In this document: in pieces, positions 1-10,520 of the stretch
How positions within the stretch are numbered: the stretch's first letter is position 1
How the letters are laid out: every line of letters begins with the position of its first letter
Translations under genes and position numbers: made by a program
Assembly: GCA_023213395.1 (NCBI GenBank)
Contig: CM041465.1
Coordinates: 86,931,741 to 86,995,740 of the forward strand
Reading direction: 5' to 3'
Length of the DNA stretch: 64,000 nucleotides
From: Cycas panzhihuaensis
Lineage: Eukaryota > Cycadophyta
Notes under the pieces: generated by a model
Databases searched by the model: none
Seen by the model: only the letters and a program-made list of their open reading frames with translations
What the model was told of the DNA's origin: nothing

Positions 1-2245
1 TATGCCCTTTAAGTAAGGAGGTCCATCATGGGAGGGGCTACACACAACTTGCTTGGCTACAATATTATTTGCTTTAAACTATACAATTTTTTCATGTCCT
101 ATTCATTATAAGAAGATAAATTTATACATTAGATTTTGGCAACTAATTCCAAAGAACTAATTACCAAGAATTTTAACACATTGTTCTAACACTAATAAGT
201 AATTAATCGATATGAGTTTTACTCACATATCAAAGTTTAGGAAATGACTAACTATCAAGTTACTGACATCACAAATGTAGTAATCTCAAAGTTACTGTAC
301 TTATCACAAATGCATAAAATAAGAGTTATATGGGTATTCCTGCCATACTAATTGAAGCCAAATCCCACTAAGATGATTATCATAATGTCCTCATAAAAAT
401 GTATATAGATTGTACTCAATACAACTAATCGATACATGAAAGTGCTAGAATGGTAAGAAGAAAAAAAGTATTGAAAGTACGATGGTGAGGCACCAAATTC
501 GACCTCATTAGTTGACAAATGGAATTATTGGTGGTTGGGAAGTGTCATCGAGATTATTAGTTTGAAACTTTGAAAACTGAACAATTTTGATATGGTTCCA
601 TTAAGAAATTAAATTTCAGATAAATGGAGTATGGGGCAAGCAACAAAGTGACATTCACTAGAAGGGATGAAGGATGAAAGATATGCTTTTGGAACATGCA
701 TGAAAACACTAAATCGTAAGTGAAAGGAGGTAATTTTGTCTTAAAGAGCATTGATGCTGTAACACATTATAAAGTAACATACCCAAAAATATACACTTTA
801 AATCTTCAACAAGGGAATATGAAATAAATGTTCACTAACCTAATGTGAGAGTGAGGAATTTAAGAACCCTAGAAGTGTAGAGGGTTGGAGGTGATTAATG
901 GAGTTTTCTTATCTTTTAATTTATCGAAAGAACTAAATTTTTCTTTAGTAGTATGAGATTGAGTCTAAATTGAAAACACATATATGAGCTCCATAAGGAG
1001 TGATTCAATAAAATAAATCTAGAAAACATGTTTTTTTCTAATGGCCTTATTAGATTAATCTAGCTTAAAAATCCCAATATTAGTTGAAGATAGGGAAATA
1101 AAAGCTGTAATAGGTTGCAAGGGAATTTATGAAGGAATGGATATCGATTGATAAACATTTAAGGTAGGTGAAGAAATTTAGGATTTAATCACTTCGATAG
1201 ATTGAGGAAGGTGTATGTCTAACTTATAATGAATTAAGACAAATTTAAAGGTTTTAAAACTAAGACATAGCCTGTGCTACATAATAAAAGTAAGCAGGAG
1301 TTGATAAGTCAGTCAAATAAATAGATTTTATGTTATTATCTAGAAATGGATTTTTATAAATTCCCATGTTTGGATTAGGATTTTGATTTCAACATTGTTG
1401 ATTCCAAGCTAACATAGAATAATTCTTAATAATATATTCATTAGGAATATGACAATTAGAGCACCAAAGCTTCTCATGACAGGTGTTCCTATGATGGTTT
1501 GTCTTATCACACCTATTACAATATAATGCGATTTTAATGTTAATACTATTAGTTCTAAGGTGATGGGGATGATTACTATGTAAGATTTGACCAAGAGAAT
1601 CTCTCAACGCCTTGACTAATTAAATTAATTTTGAGGAGGAGAACAATAAGAAATGTTTTATGCAACTGCAACATGGGATTGATTTTTATTCATCAAATCT
1701 TAAACAAGGCATGTTAACTAAGTGACTAAATCAATCAACTTATTAATCAAAGAAGATGAAGTAGGTTGACCCTATAAAGTAGCCTATGAGTAGGTTGTTG
1801 AGATAATGACTAAGACGAAGTGCCAATTAAAGGGGAATTATTGTATAAAGGAATACGTTAAATAGCCTATGAGGGGGAATGTTCAAAAACTATCATGAGA
1901 CTAGATTATATCAATGCATGTTTACATTACCAAGCTATTTACTCAACTTCATTATATGATTGAAGTTTCTAATGCAACAACTTGAAATGAATAACAACAC
2001 TAAGGCTATCAAGAAATAACTATTTGAGGGTAAGATCATCCAATAAGATAGTATGTTGAGTCATTAATTCATAAACAAGTTTGATATGTTGATAAATAAT
2101 TTGATGGGGGGATTATTTAAAGGATAAGAGTCTACAAATAATCTTCTTCTACCCTAGGAAGTGCAAAATGGTCAAGGAACCTTTTTAAAAGGTCACAAGT
2201 ACTGCTAATTGAATCCATTAGAACTTTAGCAAACTAAAAAGTGTT
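1..2245. other. AT-rich repeat-derived DNA without a recognisable gene
   Basis: Both strands are full of stops and the base composition is strongly AT-rich. The only coding trace is the zinc-knuckle fragment at 1389-1607. The left edge of the window cuts this stretch, so it may belong to an older element extending further left. No LTR pair, tRNA or promoter could be supported here. Confidence 0.6.
1389..1607 (-). pseudogene. gag zinc-knuckle fragment of a copia-type retroelement
   Basis: The 72-residue frame contains CNRCDKTNHHRNTC, an exact C-X2-C-X4-H-X4-C zinc knuckle of the kind that binds RNA in retrotransposon gag nucleocapsids. A second C-X2-C (CSNC) follows but lacks the rest of its finger, as in decayed double-knuckle gag proteins. 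Nothing recognisable as protease or integrase follows downstream on the same strand, so this is a remnant. A small cellular CCHC protein is possible but less likely among so many retroelements. Confidence 0.45.
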
Positions 2246-2250
2246 GGCAT

Positions 2251-2529
2251 TGCTAGGATTAATAATGTAACAAGTATATTAAACCCTAGTGGTGAGCAAC
2301 AAAAGATGAAGTATATACAGAATAGACACCATGTTGGAGAATTGGCCAAAACTCAATTATGAACAAATAAGAGTACATACTTATAGTACAACCTCCCCAC
2401 TAAAGAGAGAACCCCATTGGACTACTTAGAGGTGGCACACATATTAAGGTGGCCCATAACTCTAATATAGAATACAAAAGATAGAGAGAGTTTACATAGG
2501 GCTAATAGAATTGAGTATTCCACCCAACA
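2251..2529 (-). repeat. 3' LTR of the gene-capturing element
   Basis: This 279-bp repeat begins TGCTAGGATT and ends CACCCAACA and pairs with 5903-6181. It is the 3' LTR because the polypurine tract lies immediately inside it. It differs from its partner mainly by transitions, with a few C/A changes. Confidence 0.93.
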
Positions 2530-2539
2530 TTCCCCCCTG
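2530..2539 (-). other. Polypurine tract of the gene-capturing element
   Basis: Read on the minus strand this is CAGGGGGGAA directly before the TG of the LTR. That is the expected place and composition for the primer of plus-strand DNA synthesis, and it sets the element's orientation. Confidence 0.8.
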
Positions 2540-2579
2540 TAATAGTCAATTACATAAATGTCGTCACTTCAATGATAAG

Positions 2580-3085
2580 CTCAAGTCTCCAGAAAGCTGC
2601 TGGATCATAAACACTACTGCACTGAATAAGAAAGCTGCTAAAGTCCATATGAAGTGGAGTCCATCGACCAAAATGCATGGGTTATTAGCCGCTGCAGCTG
2701 CCAGTTGGGTAGGAACTCCCTTTGTATACGTGGAGTAATCAAGAGCTGGCAAGAGTAGCTATATAAGGTCCCACCCCTTGCTCATATGGGAGTGCAAGCA
2801 GGAAAAAATATATATATAAGAAACACATGGCACATGGCACATGGCAGGAGTCTCCAAAAGTCTTCTGGATCATAAACACTGCTGCACTGAATAAGAAAGC
2901 TGCTGAAGTTCATATGAAGTGGAGTCCATCTACCGGAATACATGGGTTATCAACAGAATCGCCAGGTAGGAACTCCTTTGTATACGTGGAGCAATCAGAA
3001 CGGCAAGAGTAGGCTATAAGGTCCTACCCCTTGCTCATATGGGAGTGCAAGCAAGAAAATATATATGTATAAAGCACATGGCAGG
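2580..3085. repeat. Direct duplication of a roughly 230-bp block
   Basis: A block at about 2585-2815 is repeated at about 2846-3085. Shared stretches include GGATCATAAACACT, CATATGAAGTGGAGTCCATC, TTTGTATACGTGGAG and CTTGCTCATATGGGAGTGCA. The copies differ by substitutions and a few short indels. The block has no convincing coding potential and appears to be an internal tandem duplication in the non-coding part of the element. Confidence 0.8.
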
Positions 3086-3202
3086 CAAGAGTAGCTTTTA
3101 AAAATGTGTCCTACCTCTTGCTCAATAGGACTAGCACTTCTTGATCTAATGGCGTAAATACAATGGCACTATGGCCTCAAACATGCCACATGGGCTAAAA
3201 AG

Positions 3203-3535
3203 ATGCTTCATTGGGCTAACAACTTGCCACCATGGGCAAAAATAACTAGCATTAGAAATCTTTACATGATGCCTCATTGGGCTAACAACTTGCCACCATG
3301 GGCAAAAATAACCAGTATTAGAAATTTTTACATGATGCCTCATTGGGCTAACAACTTGCCACCATGGGCAAAAATAACCAGCATTAGAAATTTTTACATG
3401 ATGCCTCATTGGGCTAACAACTTGCCACTATGGGCAAAAATAACTAGCATTAGAAATTTTTACATGATGTCTCATTGGGCTAACAACTTGCCACCATGGG
3501 CAAAAATAACCAGCATTAGAAATTTTTACATGACT
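3203..3535. repeat. Tandem array of five 66-bp units
   Basis: Five head-to-tail copies of a 66-bp unit, each containing CATTGGGCTAACAACTTGCC followed by ATGGGCAAAAATAAC. Because 66 is a multiple of three, both strands stay open through the array and appear to encode 22-residue repeats. No known protein matches this and no start context supports it, so I read it as a minisatellite inside the element and not as a gene. Confidence 0.9.
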
Positions 3536-4326
3536 GAAAAATAATATGTGACTTGTGTAGCATATGTGACTCTCTCTCATAAATGAAGTACAATATGATC
3601 ATAATGGGTTCTTCAAGAGCTAAAAAGAAGTCCATAGTACATGTCATCCCCCCCATTTGGGGTACATTACATCAAGAAGCCTTGAAAATGCAATATGTGC
3701 CTGAAGAAACTGAGAAAAAATGAAGACAAATAGGCACTTGTAACTTTGAACGAAAAAATCTTCATGAAAACAACTCCAAAATATGTCAAATGACCTGTCA
3801 AATGAACGGTCTCTCTGTTACAGATCCAATGCAACAGACGGAACTGAAATCGGACCTCCCAATCTCAAGGTATAGTTAGAAAAGTGATAGGTACTCCTTA
3901 GTAATGCTGAAATTTGATGAAACAAAGATTAGCCCCCTTTATGAACTGGCAGCTAATTATATGAGAGCTCCATAAAACCTGGGGCTGAAGTGATGAGGGG
4001 CTATGCAGACTTGAAGACATTATAGAATGAGATTAAATCTGATTTTAAACCACAAAAAAAATTAACATAAAAGTTCACGTCTGCAATGTAAACAAATACG
4101 TCTAAAAATAATATTTATCAAATATCAATGTGATAACTCTAAATAGATTAGGGTTCTACCAAAAAGATTTGTAACAGCTAGTTAGAGCCGCCGCCATGAA
4201 TGTTTGCAGGTCTGCGAGGGTCGACTGCCATGGATGAGTTTGTTGCAGGTCGCCATTAATTTGCAGGGTTTGGCAGATGCAGTCATGTGAGAGTTGTAAG
4301 GGCCAGATTATAAGGCTTCTGCATCA

Positions 4327-4869
4327 ATGCATGTTGTAGGCCTTTTTTGCAAAACAGATGTAGCAGCAGTGGACTTGACACTTCGCATTGATCATACTAC
4401 TTCAACTAGAAGCTTCCGAGTTTCAAATAGAGAAGCCTATGCTGTAGCATCCCTAACAGCTGCAGTCTCCAATGCTTTGGCAGCCTTTTCTACCTCTGCT
4501 ATTAGCGACCTTGCCTGCTCAGTCGCTTCTCTTTTCTTTGCTTCCATGGATGCTCGATTTGCTTAGAGTTATTTTATCATCTCTAATTTTGCCCCTATGA
4601 GTGGGTCCACATATGGAGTAGGAGATTTCTTTTTGTAGCTGGAAAGTACTTTTAAATATTTCCATTTTTTACCCATGGTCTTAGGAGTAATAGATTTATC
4701 ACCCACTGTTACAATTGGTTTCCTGGCAGCTCTTCGACGAGCCGATGATGGTTTGGTTCCATGAAATTTCTGCATGCCTAAGCACACCTCTGCTAATAAT
4801 CCTCTTAAGATTTCACTAATGCCCTTACAGGATCTGCCCATTGTCAGGCTGAGAGAGAAATTCAGCCTG
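4327..4869 (-). pseudogene. Captured fragment of an unidentified plant protein
   Basis: Directly after the V-ATPase-like exon the minus strand continues with a basic segment (SSARRRAARKP, then TPKTMGKKWKYLKV), and, after two stops, an alanine- and lysine-rich helical segment including MEAKKREATEQARSLIAEVE and KAAKALETAAVRDA. The composition is that of ordinary cellular coding DNA and not of a retroelement, and further stops interrupt it. The basic part followed by a likely coiled coil suggests a nuclear or nucleic-acid-binding protein, but I do not recognise the family. Its position inside the LTR element and its shared strand with the V-ATPase pieces argue that it was captured too. Confidence 0.5.
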
Positions 4870-4965
4870 TATGCGGCACCCATACAAGAGAATACAGGCA
4901 CTATAGCAACACCAAGAAAACAAAAAAAATGGAGCAGTCTTATCTCCATTAAATACATCTGCCAT
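4870..4965 (-). pseudogene. V-ATPase proteolipid subunit c, N-terminal fragment (captured)
   Basis: The frame starts MADVFNGDKTAPFF and, after a one-base slip in a run of T, continues FCFLGVAIVPVFSCMGAAY. This matches the conserved start of the 16-kDa V-ATPase proteolipid, including the end of transmembrane helix 1 (FSCMGAAY). In the cell that protein forms the proton-carrying membrane ring of the vacuolar ATPase and is normally about 165 residues; only some 30 remain here. The similarity stops abruptly after GAAY, where the unidentified fragment begins. The upstream sequence on the same strand resembles a 5' leader. Dead because of the frameshift and truncation. Confidence 0.8.
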
Positions 4966-5004
4966 TTTAACAGATATATGAAAGGGTTTTTCCTCGAGAA
5001 GTTG

Positions 5005-5163
5005 CAGTTTGCTCGTGATTGGCCAACTTCTAGAAGAAAGTATAATACCCACTGCAGATCTTACTGTTGGCATAGGGCTATAAAGTGCAAGTGCTTCAGC
5101 AAAGATCAATATGAGAACCATACCAACTAAGAGCTTTGCATATAGCATATTCTTCTCTTCCAT
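5005..5163 (-). pseudogene. V-ATPase proteolipid subunit c, C-terminal fragment (captured)
   Basis: The frame contains KLLVGMVLILIFAEALALY, then a short foreign insertion, then VGIILSSR. After a +1 shift it continues GQSRA. This is the last transmembrane helix and tail of plant V-ATPase subunit c, including the proton-binding glutamate in FAEALALY. The usual GLI after ALY is replaced by nine residues, and the normal stop after GQSRA is absent. The fragment lies upstream, in transcription order, of the N-terminal fragment at 4870-4965, so the two halves are in reversed order. That implies rearrangement during or after capture, or two separate captures. Confidence 0.85.
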
Positions 5164-5884
5164 AACACTGACATGGAGGATATGTCATAATGCTGCATAG
5201 AAGATACACTTCCTCTCCTCTTTAGGCAAATGAAGCTCAAAAGCAAAAGGCCATTAGCAGCCACCAGAGTCCAACTCAAACACCACTAATCATGGTAGCT
5301 TTTTTTTTTTGTGAAAAATACATAAGAATATAGGCCTTGAATACATAAGATTTAAAGGCCTTGAATACAAAATTTTTGAGCATAAGAAAAGTACATATCA
5401 ATAAAAATATATGTATAACTTTGAAAATCAGAAATCTTTTGAAAATGAAGTACATCTCTAGCTTAGAATAGCGAGAAGCACTCTCTCAATCGATGTTAAC
5501 TGCCTCGCAACACTCATCCTTGACATGCGAAGGAAGCAATTAAACAGGAATTGGATCTGCACAAAGAATTTGGTGGACTTTCACTTGCATGCAAATTTAT
5601 TGTGGTACCAGATGTGGAGAAAATGTCCACTTGAGTAGCATCAACATGCTTTAAATAGCTACAAAATTTTAAAATGGGCTTGAAAACAACCTCTCATCAA
5701 CATCAAAATAGCCCTTCAAAACTTGATAACAATCCCATAACAAAATATGCATCAGATATAACTTGAAATGATCTTCAACTTGACAAAGTCATGAAACAGG
5801 CACATCAAAAAATTTACAAGACTTGAAAGTTCAAAAACATGAATGACGTACTAGGATTTACAAGAAATGCCTCCAAGGGTTAAA

Positions 5885-5902
5885 CCTTGGGCTCTGATCC
5901 CA
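5885..5902 (-). other. Primer binding site (initiator Met tRNA type)
   Basis: On the minus strand the LTR end CCTAACA is followed at once by TGGGATCAGAGCCCAAGG. This closely follows the plant copia site TGGTATCAGAGC, complementary to the 3' end of initiator methionine tRNA, and marks the 5' side of the element. Confidence 0.88.
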
Positions 5903-6181
5903 TGTTAGGATTAGTAATGTAACAAGCATATTAAACCCTAGTGGTGAGCAACAAAAGATGAAGTATATACAGAATAGACACCATGTTGGAGAATTGGCCA
6001 AAACTCAATTATGAACAAATAAGAGTACATACTTATAGTACAACCTCACCACTAGAGAGAGAACCCCATTGGACTACTTAGAGGTGGAACACATATCAAG
6101 GTGGCCCACAACTCTAATATAGAATACAAAAGATAGAGAGAGTTTGCATAGGGCTAATGGAATTGAGTATTACACCCAACA
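5903..6181 (-). repeat. 5' LTR of the gene-capturing element
   Basis: The 279-bp partner of 2251-2529 runs from TGTTAGGATT to TACACCCAACA and is followed by the target duplicate GGCAT. It should hold the element's promoter on the minus strand, though no TATA box stands out. Confidence 0.93.
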
Positions 6182-6186
6182 GGCAT

Positions 6187-7310
6187 CCTTTGAAATAGTA
6201 TTTAAAAATAAACATGTCTAAATAGTGTCATCATAAATTTAAGTCATATTCAAGAATACGTCAGTATATGACTAAGGGTATTCATCAAATTACCATAAAA
6301 CTTCAATAAACTAGAGGGAATAGTAAGCATATTTGATGCAACTTTTAGAATAACAAGGGATGATGTCCTAACATAATCGAGACATCAAAACCAAGATATA
6401 AAAGTACTAATGTTGGGTTTTAATGGGAATGAAGGTGAATTTTTAGATATAGAACCCATGTGTCATAAATTTAGGATTCAATTAAATAGAAAAGGATTAG
6501 ATAATAACAAATGAATAAGAGATAATAAATGCCACTAAAAATAATAAAGAACATATATTTGAAGCAGAAGGAGGAAGAAATAGAACTATAGACAAATGAG
6601 AGGGAGTTATCTCTTCGAGGATGTAAAGGAAAAAGGCTAATAAATAACTAAGTCACTAAGACTATTAGAATGTTAATGTGGTATTATAGGGTCAACAAGA
6701 GCCCTAAAATGCTAATGTGACATTATAGTAGGTGGAAGTAAATGATCAGGTGATAAACCACTAGACTTCAATTTCAGTCCCTATTATGATAACCAAAAAA
6801 TATTAATGAGGAAATGTTATGGTCATATTTCTACCAAAAACTCACTACATACATAAATAAAAAGTGAGATCATAAATTAGTTAATGTTTTAATGAAATAC
6901 ATTGGGAAAATAAAAGGAAATTATAAATGTTATTCAACTCAACAAACATAGAATGCATTGTCTTAACTTATACCAGTGAATTGCACCTAAGGATATTTTG
7001 AACTAAGGGTGGATTTCAAAACTTTAAATGATCACCTCCTAACTAGTAAGGGCTTAATCTACTATAAGGAAAATACTAATACTTAACCATCATATCAATA
7101 TTTTTTACAGTAAAGTAGAAATAGTTAACGTAATGTCTCAAAGCTACCTATCTATTATAATGACTAGGTATTATTGGGTTGTCTCTCTCAGTAGTATAGT
7201 CTCAATCCTACTAATATAAACTGTAATAGGCCTAGCATCTATTACCTCAACATTCAAGATATGCATATAATCTCTAAAGAGAGCCAAGAAAACAAATGGG
7301 AAAAACCACC
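6187..7310. other. AT-rich spacer with no gene seen
   Basis: No open frame, repeat pair or RNA gene could be supported on either strand. This is the DNA into which the flanking elements inserted. Confidence 0.6.
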
Positions 7311-7320
7311 TCTCCCTCTC

Positions 7321-7353
<33 letters not shown>

Positions 7354-7364
7354 ATATATATATA
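7311..7364. repeat. CT and TA microsatellite
   Basis: A run of CT dinucleotides with occasional extra T passes directly into a short TA run. It ends a few bases before the next LTR element. Confidence 0.95.
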
Positions 7365-7373
7365 AGATCTCAT

Positions 7374-7651
7374 TGTTAGAATAACACGGTTCATGTTCTA
7401 CAAAGCATAATAGTAATTTACATTTGTGTAATTAACTTTATTATGATGCTAGTATTTTATAGTAGGTCCTATGCATAGCCAAGTTATGTATTATAAATAC
7501 ATGCTCAATGTATTATATGAAACAACTTGATGTAATAATGTTCTTATGGTGTTAATCAAAGTTAAGGTACCTTAAGGGTATCATTACAATCATGGTGTTC
7601 AATATTTTCATTTCTATGGATATTATTTTTTGTTAGTTTTATTTTTCAACA
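7374..7651 (+). repeat. 5' LTR of the gag-only element
   Basis: A 278-bp repeat, clearly homologous along its length to 10521-10799. Shared blocks include TGTAATTAACTTTATTATGA, ATGAAACAACTTGAT and TAATGTTCTTATGGTGTT. Divergence is visibly higher than in the element at 2246-6186, so this insertion is older. Confidence 0.88.
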
Positions 7652-7663
7652 TGATATCAGAGT
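7652..7663 (+). other. Primer binding site (initiator Met tRNA type)
   Basis: TGATATCAGAGT directly follows the LTR end and differs from the usual plant copia site TGGTATCAGAGC at two positions. Confidence 0.85.
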
Positions 7664-9369
7664 AATGGTTAAGTAAGGTTTGTTTATTAGAAGGATTTGA
7701 CCTATTGTAGGTTCATCATCATTGAGGTGTTAGAGGTTGTGCCAGTGTTACATGAGGTTGTGTAATTTTCCAGTGAGAATTTGATGTTCATTTATGAAGC
7801 ATATTTGTAAGGGTGAAACCCTAAAGTATCATGAAGATTTTATATTTGGATAATTCATGGTTCATGGTTTTGGTGTCATGTGGTTTGTGATTTGTGGTTA
7901 TGTTGGCATCTCTATTCTCTTTATTACATAGTGTTTCCATCTATTGTCATTGTTTATGGTTGCGTCTCATGACACTGTAAAACCTTAAATAGTTATACTT
8001 GTACATATTAAAGTACAAAATCATGAAATATAAAAATCCATTATTAATATCTCCTTCTATTTACTATCTATGGATCTGAGTATGAGTTGCCATACTATTG
8101 AGAGTTTGTATGTTATGCCTTAGTTAATTTGAAGTCTGTGTCACTACTATCCATCTTGCTCAGTTCCCAAAAAATATTAGAACTAAAATGACAACATTAC
8201 TAGGAATGGAAAGTTTGGTGATTTAATTCTACATAATTTGGATTTCATGAAACAGTTGGGAAAGTTTGTAGCACATAAACAGAGCCGTAACAGTGAGAAA
8301 TTAGATTATAGGGATATTTTTCTTATGAGAATTTATTTAGAAATGGTGTACCAAGAGAGACAGTAACTAGGTTTTCTTTCACAAACTCTGCCACATCAAT
8401 TCAATTTCTATTTGCATTTTGGTTCATCGATTAATATGTTCTACATTGTATTGCTATTCATGCCCACTCATCAATTTTAATTGGAGTTTAATAAAGTTTC
8501 TTTTGAATTCGATCAATTTTTTTCAATTTATCATTGAAGATTTGTATGAGGTATATTTCAACCTAGGTTTAATTTTTTTCAAAAGGTCTAATTTAATTAA
8601 ATTAATTTGCATTTTATTTGGAAATCTACTAGCCCCTTAGCATCTTTAGTGCCTAGTCTTTGTAGTCTTATATGACTAGCGGTTAAGCAACAAAGGTTGT
8701 TAAACCTTAACATTTTATTTTTTATTATTATAAAAGGGTATATGTACATTTTCTTTAATATTTTGAGTTATAGGAGTCTATTTTCTAAATCATTTAAACC
8801 ATTGGAATCCTGACTTAGAGCCCACTATTTTGATATATGATTTGATAGATTTTAATGCTACTTTTATAAAGAAATTTTAGTCTAAAGTCAAATCTTTATG
8901 CCAGATCCTTATGTGGTAACCAGACAAATTTTTTTTTAAGTATACTTTATATCATCTTTTTGCCTATCTCTTACCCCTAGGGGAATTGGATTTTAAACCC
9001 TAAAAGGCTATTGCAAGGTATTTATGAAGAAATTTATTATAATATATATATGGAGTCTTATAAAGGAAGTGGAAGTAAAAGGAGGTTCTAAAATCAAGGA
9101 CAAGGTTGCTATTATCTTACTAATAGATTTGTGTGACTATGTGACCCATCTTGTATGCATTTGAGATGAATTTTTAGATTCTTGGTTGCTCATTTGATCA
9201 GTATGAAGGAGGTTTTAAATTCGAGAAGATAGGATATATAGATTGATATGTGATGCATTCTTGAATAACTCATACTTATAATCATGGAGGAGAATGATAT
9301 AGCCATATTCATACATGAGATAAATGAATATTACTTAAGGGATATGTTTCTTTTGATACCTAAGTGTAA

Positions 9370-9660
9370 TAGAGCAAACTATTTCTTTTAAACAATTAGA
9401 ATGAGATATCTATTCATAGCTAGAGGTTTATAGAAAATTGTTACTAATGGATATGATATTCTTAATGATGAAGAAGAGAGAGAAAAGCTTAAGAAGAAAG
9501 ACAAAGAAGAAGTAATTATCATGATTCTTGCTATAATAGACAAGGTTGATCTTCTTTCAATATATCATTTTGTTATTCCTTTAGTTTAACATGCTAGTGC
9601 TACTAAAGAAGCTTGAAATTTTTTGAAGGATATATTTGAATAAACTCTTGAAAAGATACA
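9370..9660 (+). pseudogene. Copia-type gag fragment
   Basis: The plus strand reads KIVTNGYDILNDEEEREK, then LKKKDKEEVIIMILAIIDKV and, after a stop, HASATKEA before another stop and FLKDIFE. This is the familiar N-terminal part of plant copia gag, in which a Trp-containing segment is followed by an acidic-basic linker and a TAKEAWD-like motif. The stops at the expected Trp positions look like TGG to TAG or TGA decay. No zinc knuckle was found after it. Gag would have formed the cytoplasmic particle packaging the element's RNA. Confidence 0.7.
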
Positions 9661-9736
9661 ACAAATTATTGAAAAGACAAACAAGATTATGGATGATTAT
9701 GATACACATAAAAAGAATGAAGAAATTATGGGTATA

Positions 9737-10291
9737 ATATTGATGAAAATGTATGTCATAACATTGATGAAGAAAGTATAGGTATTGATGAAACTACTAT
9801 TGAATATAAAGAGACCACAGTTAAATACATTGATTTTAATAAGACTATTATTGAGACTACTACTACTATTGAAGATGTTGAGAGTGATGAATCAATTACT
9901 GCTACTGAAGAATCTACTAATGATTGTGATCAAGTAATCAAAGTCTCTTTAGATGTACCTATTATTTTAAAGAATATTGAGTATAAATCTAATAGTCTTA
10001 TTGAAAATAAGTCTAGTGATTTATTTCTATCTATTGATTCAAGTTCATGTGATGTTTCTATTTTGAGTATTGATTCAAGTTTGAAGAATTTACAAGTCAA
10101 TGAAGATTTTGTTCTAAAAGTTGAAGAAATTATTATTGGATATATTGATCGAGAAGAAGAATTCATACAAGATGCTAATGTTCATTTTACAAATAATTAT
10201 AATGATAAATAAGTTGTATTCAAAGATGTGATTAAAGACATGTTTGATGAAAATTTTGAAGATGTTATTAGTATTTATGAAAATGGTTAGT
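9737..10291 (+). pseudogene. Acidic low-complexity reading frame after gag
   Basis: From about 9760 the plus strand stays mostly open for some 150 codons. It is rich in Asp, Glu, Ser, Thr and Ile, with repetitive stretches such as TIIETTTTIEDVESDES and SSDLFLSIDSSSCD, and later ends DENFEDVISIYENG. It occupies the place where protease and integrase would begin in a full copia element but shows no motif of either. I do not recognise it. It may be a degenerate gag tail expanded by short repeats, or an acquired sequence. Confidence 0.45.
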
Positions 10292-10510
10292 TATAGGATC
10301 TACATCAAAATCAAATTGGACCAACTATGATGAAGAATTAAGATTTACACATTAGTATAAAGAATGTTAAGTTTAAAGATAATTACTTACTAGAGCTACT
10401 GTAGCGATGACGTCGCTATAAGATTGAAGCCAAAGATCAAGTTAAAGACATCATCTTCAAAACATTTCGAAGGATAAGATATTATAAATTTAAATGACCT
10501 AAATATGCAT

Positions 10511-10520
10511 TAAAGGAGAG
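10511..10520 (+). other. Polypurine tract of the gag-only element
   Basis: TAAAGGAGAG immediately precedes the TG of the 3' LTR, the normal position of the plus-strand primer. Confidence 0.8.

Larger units (their letters stand above)
2246..6186 (-). mobile_element. Non-autonomous copia-like LTR retrotransposon with captured host gene fragments
   Basis: Two 279-bp direct repeats, both beginning TG and ending CA, lie at 2251-2529 and 5903-6181, flanked by the perfect 5-bp duplication GGCAT (2246-2250 and 6182-6186). Orientation is minus: an initiator-Met-type primer site touches the right-hand LTR and a polypurine tract touches the left-hand LTR. The 3.37-kb interior has no gag, protease, RT or integrase, so movement would have depended on proteins from another element. 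It instead carries V-ATPase subunit c fragments, a second coding fragment, a duplicated block and a 66-bp tandem array. By eye the LTRs differ at about 11 of 279 sites, indicating a fairly old insertion. It is longer than classic TRIMs and is best described as a gene-capturing non-autonomous element. Confidence 0.93.

Noticed and set aside
3146-3544. Possible repeat proteins of 22-residue units on both strands
   Set aside because: The frames stay open only because the minisatellite unit is 66 bp. There is no start context, no known family and it lies in a non-coding part of an LTR element.
7311-7364. CT/TA run as a core promoter of the following element
   Set aside because: It lies outside the LTR and the target duplication, so it is pre-existing microsatellite DNA.
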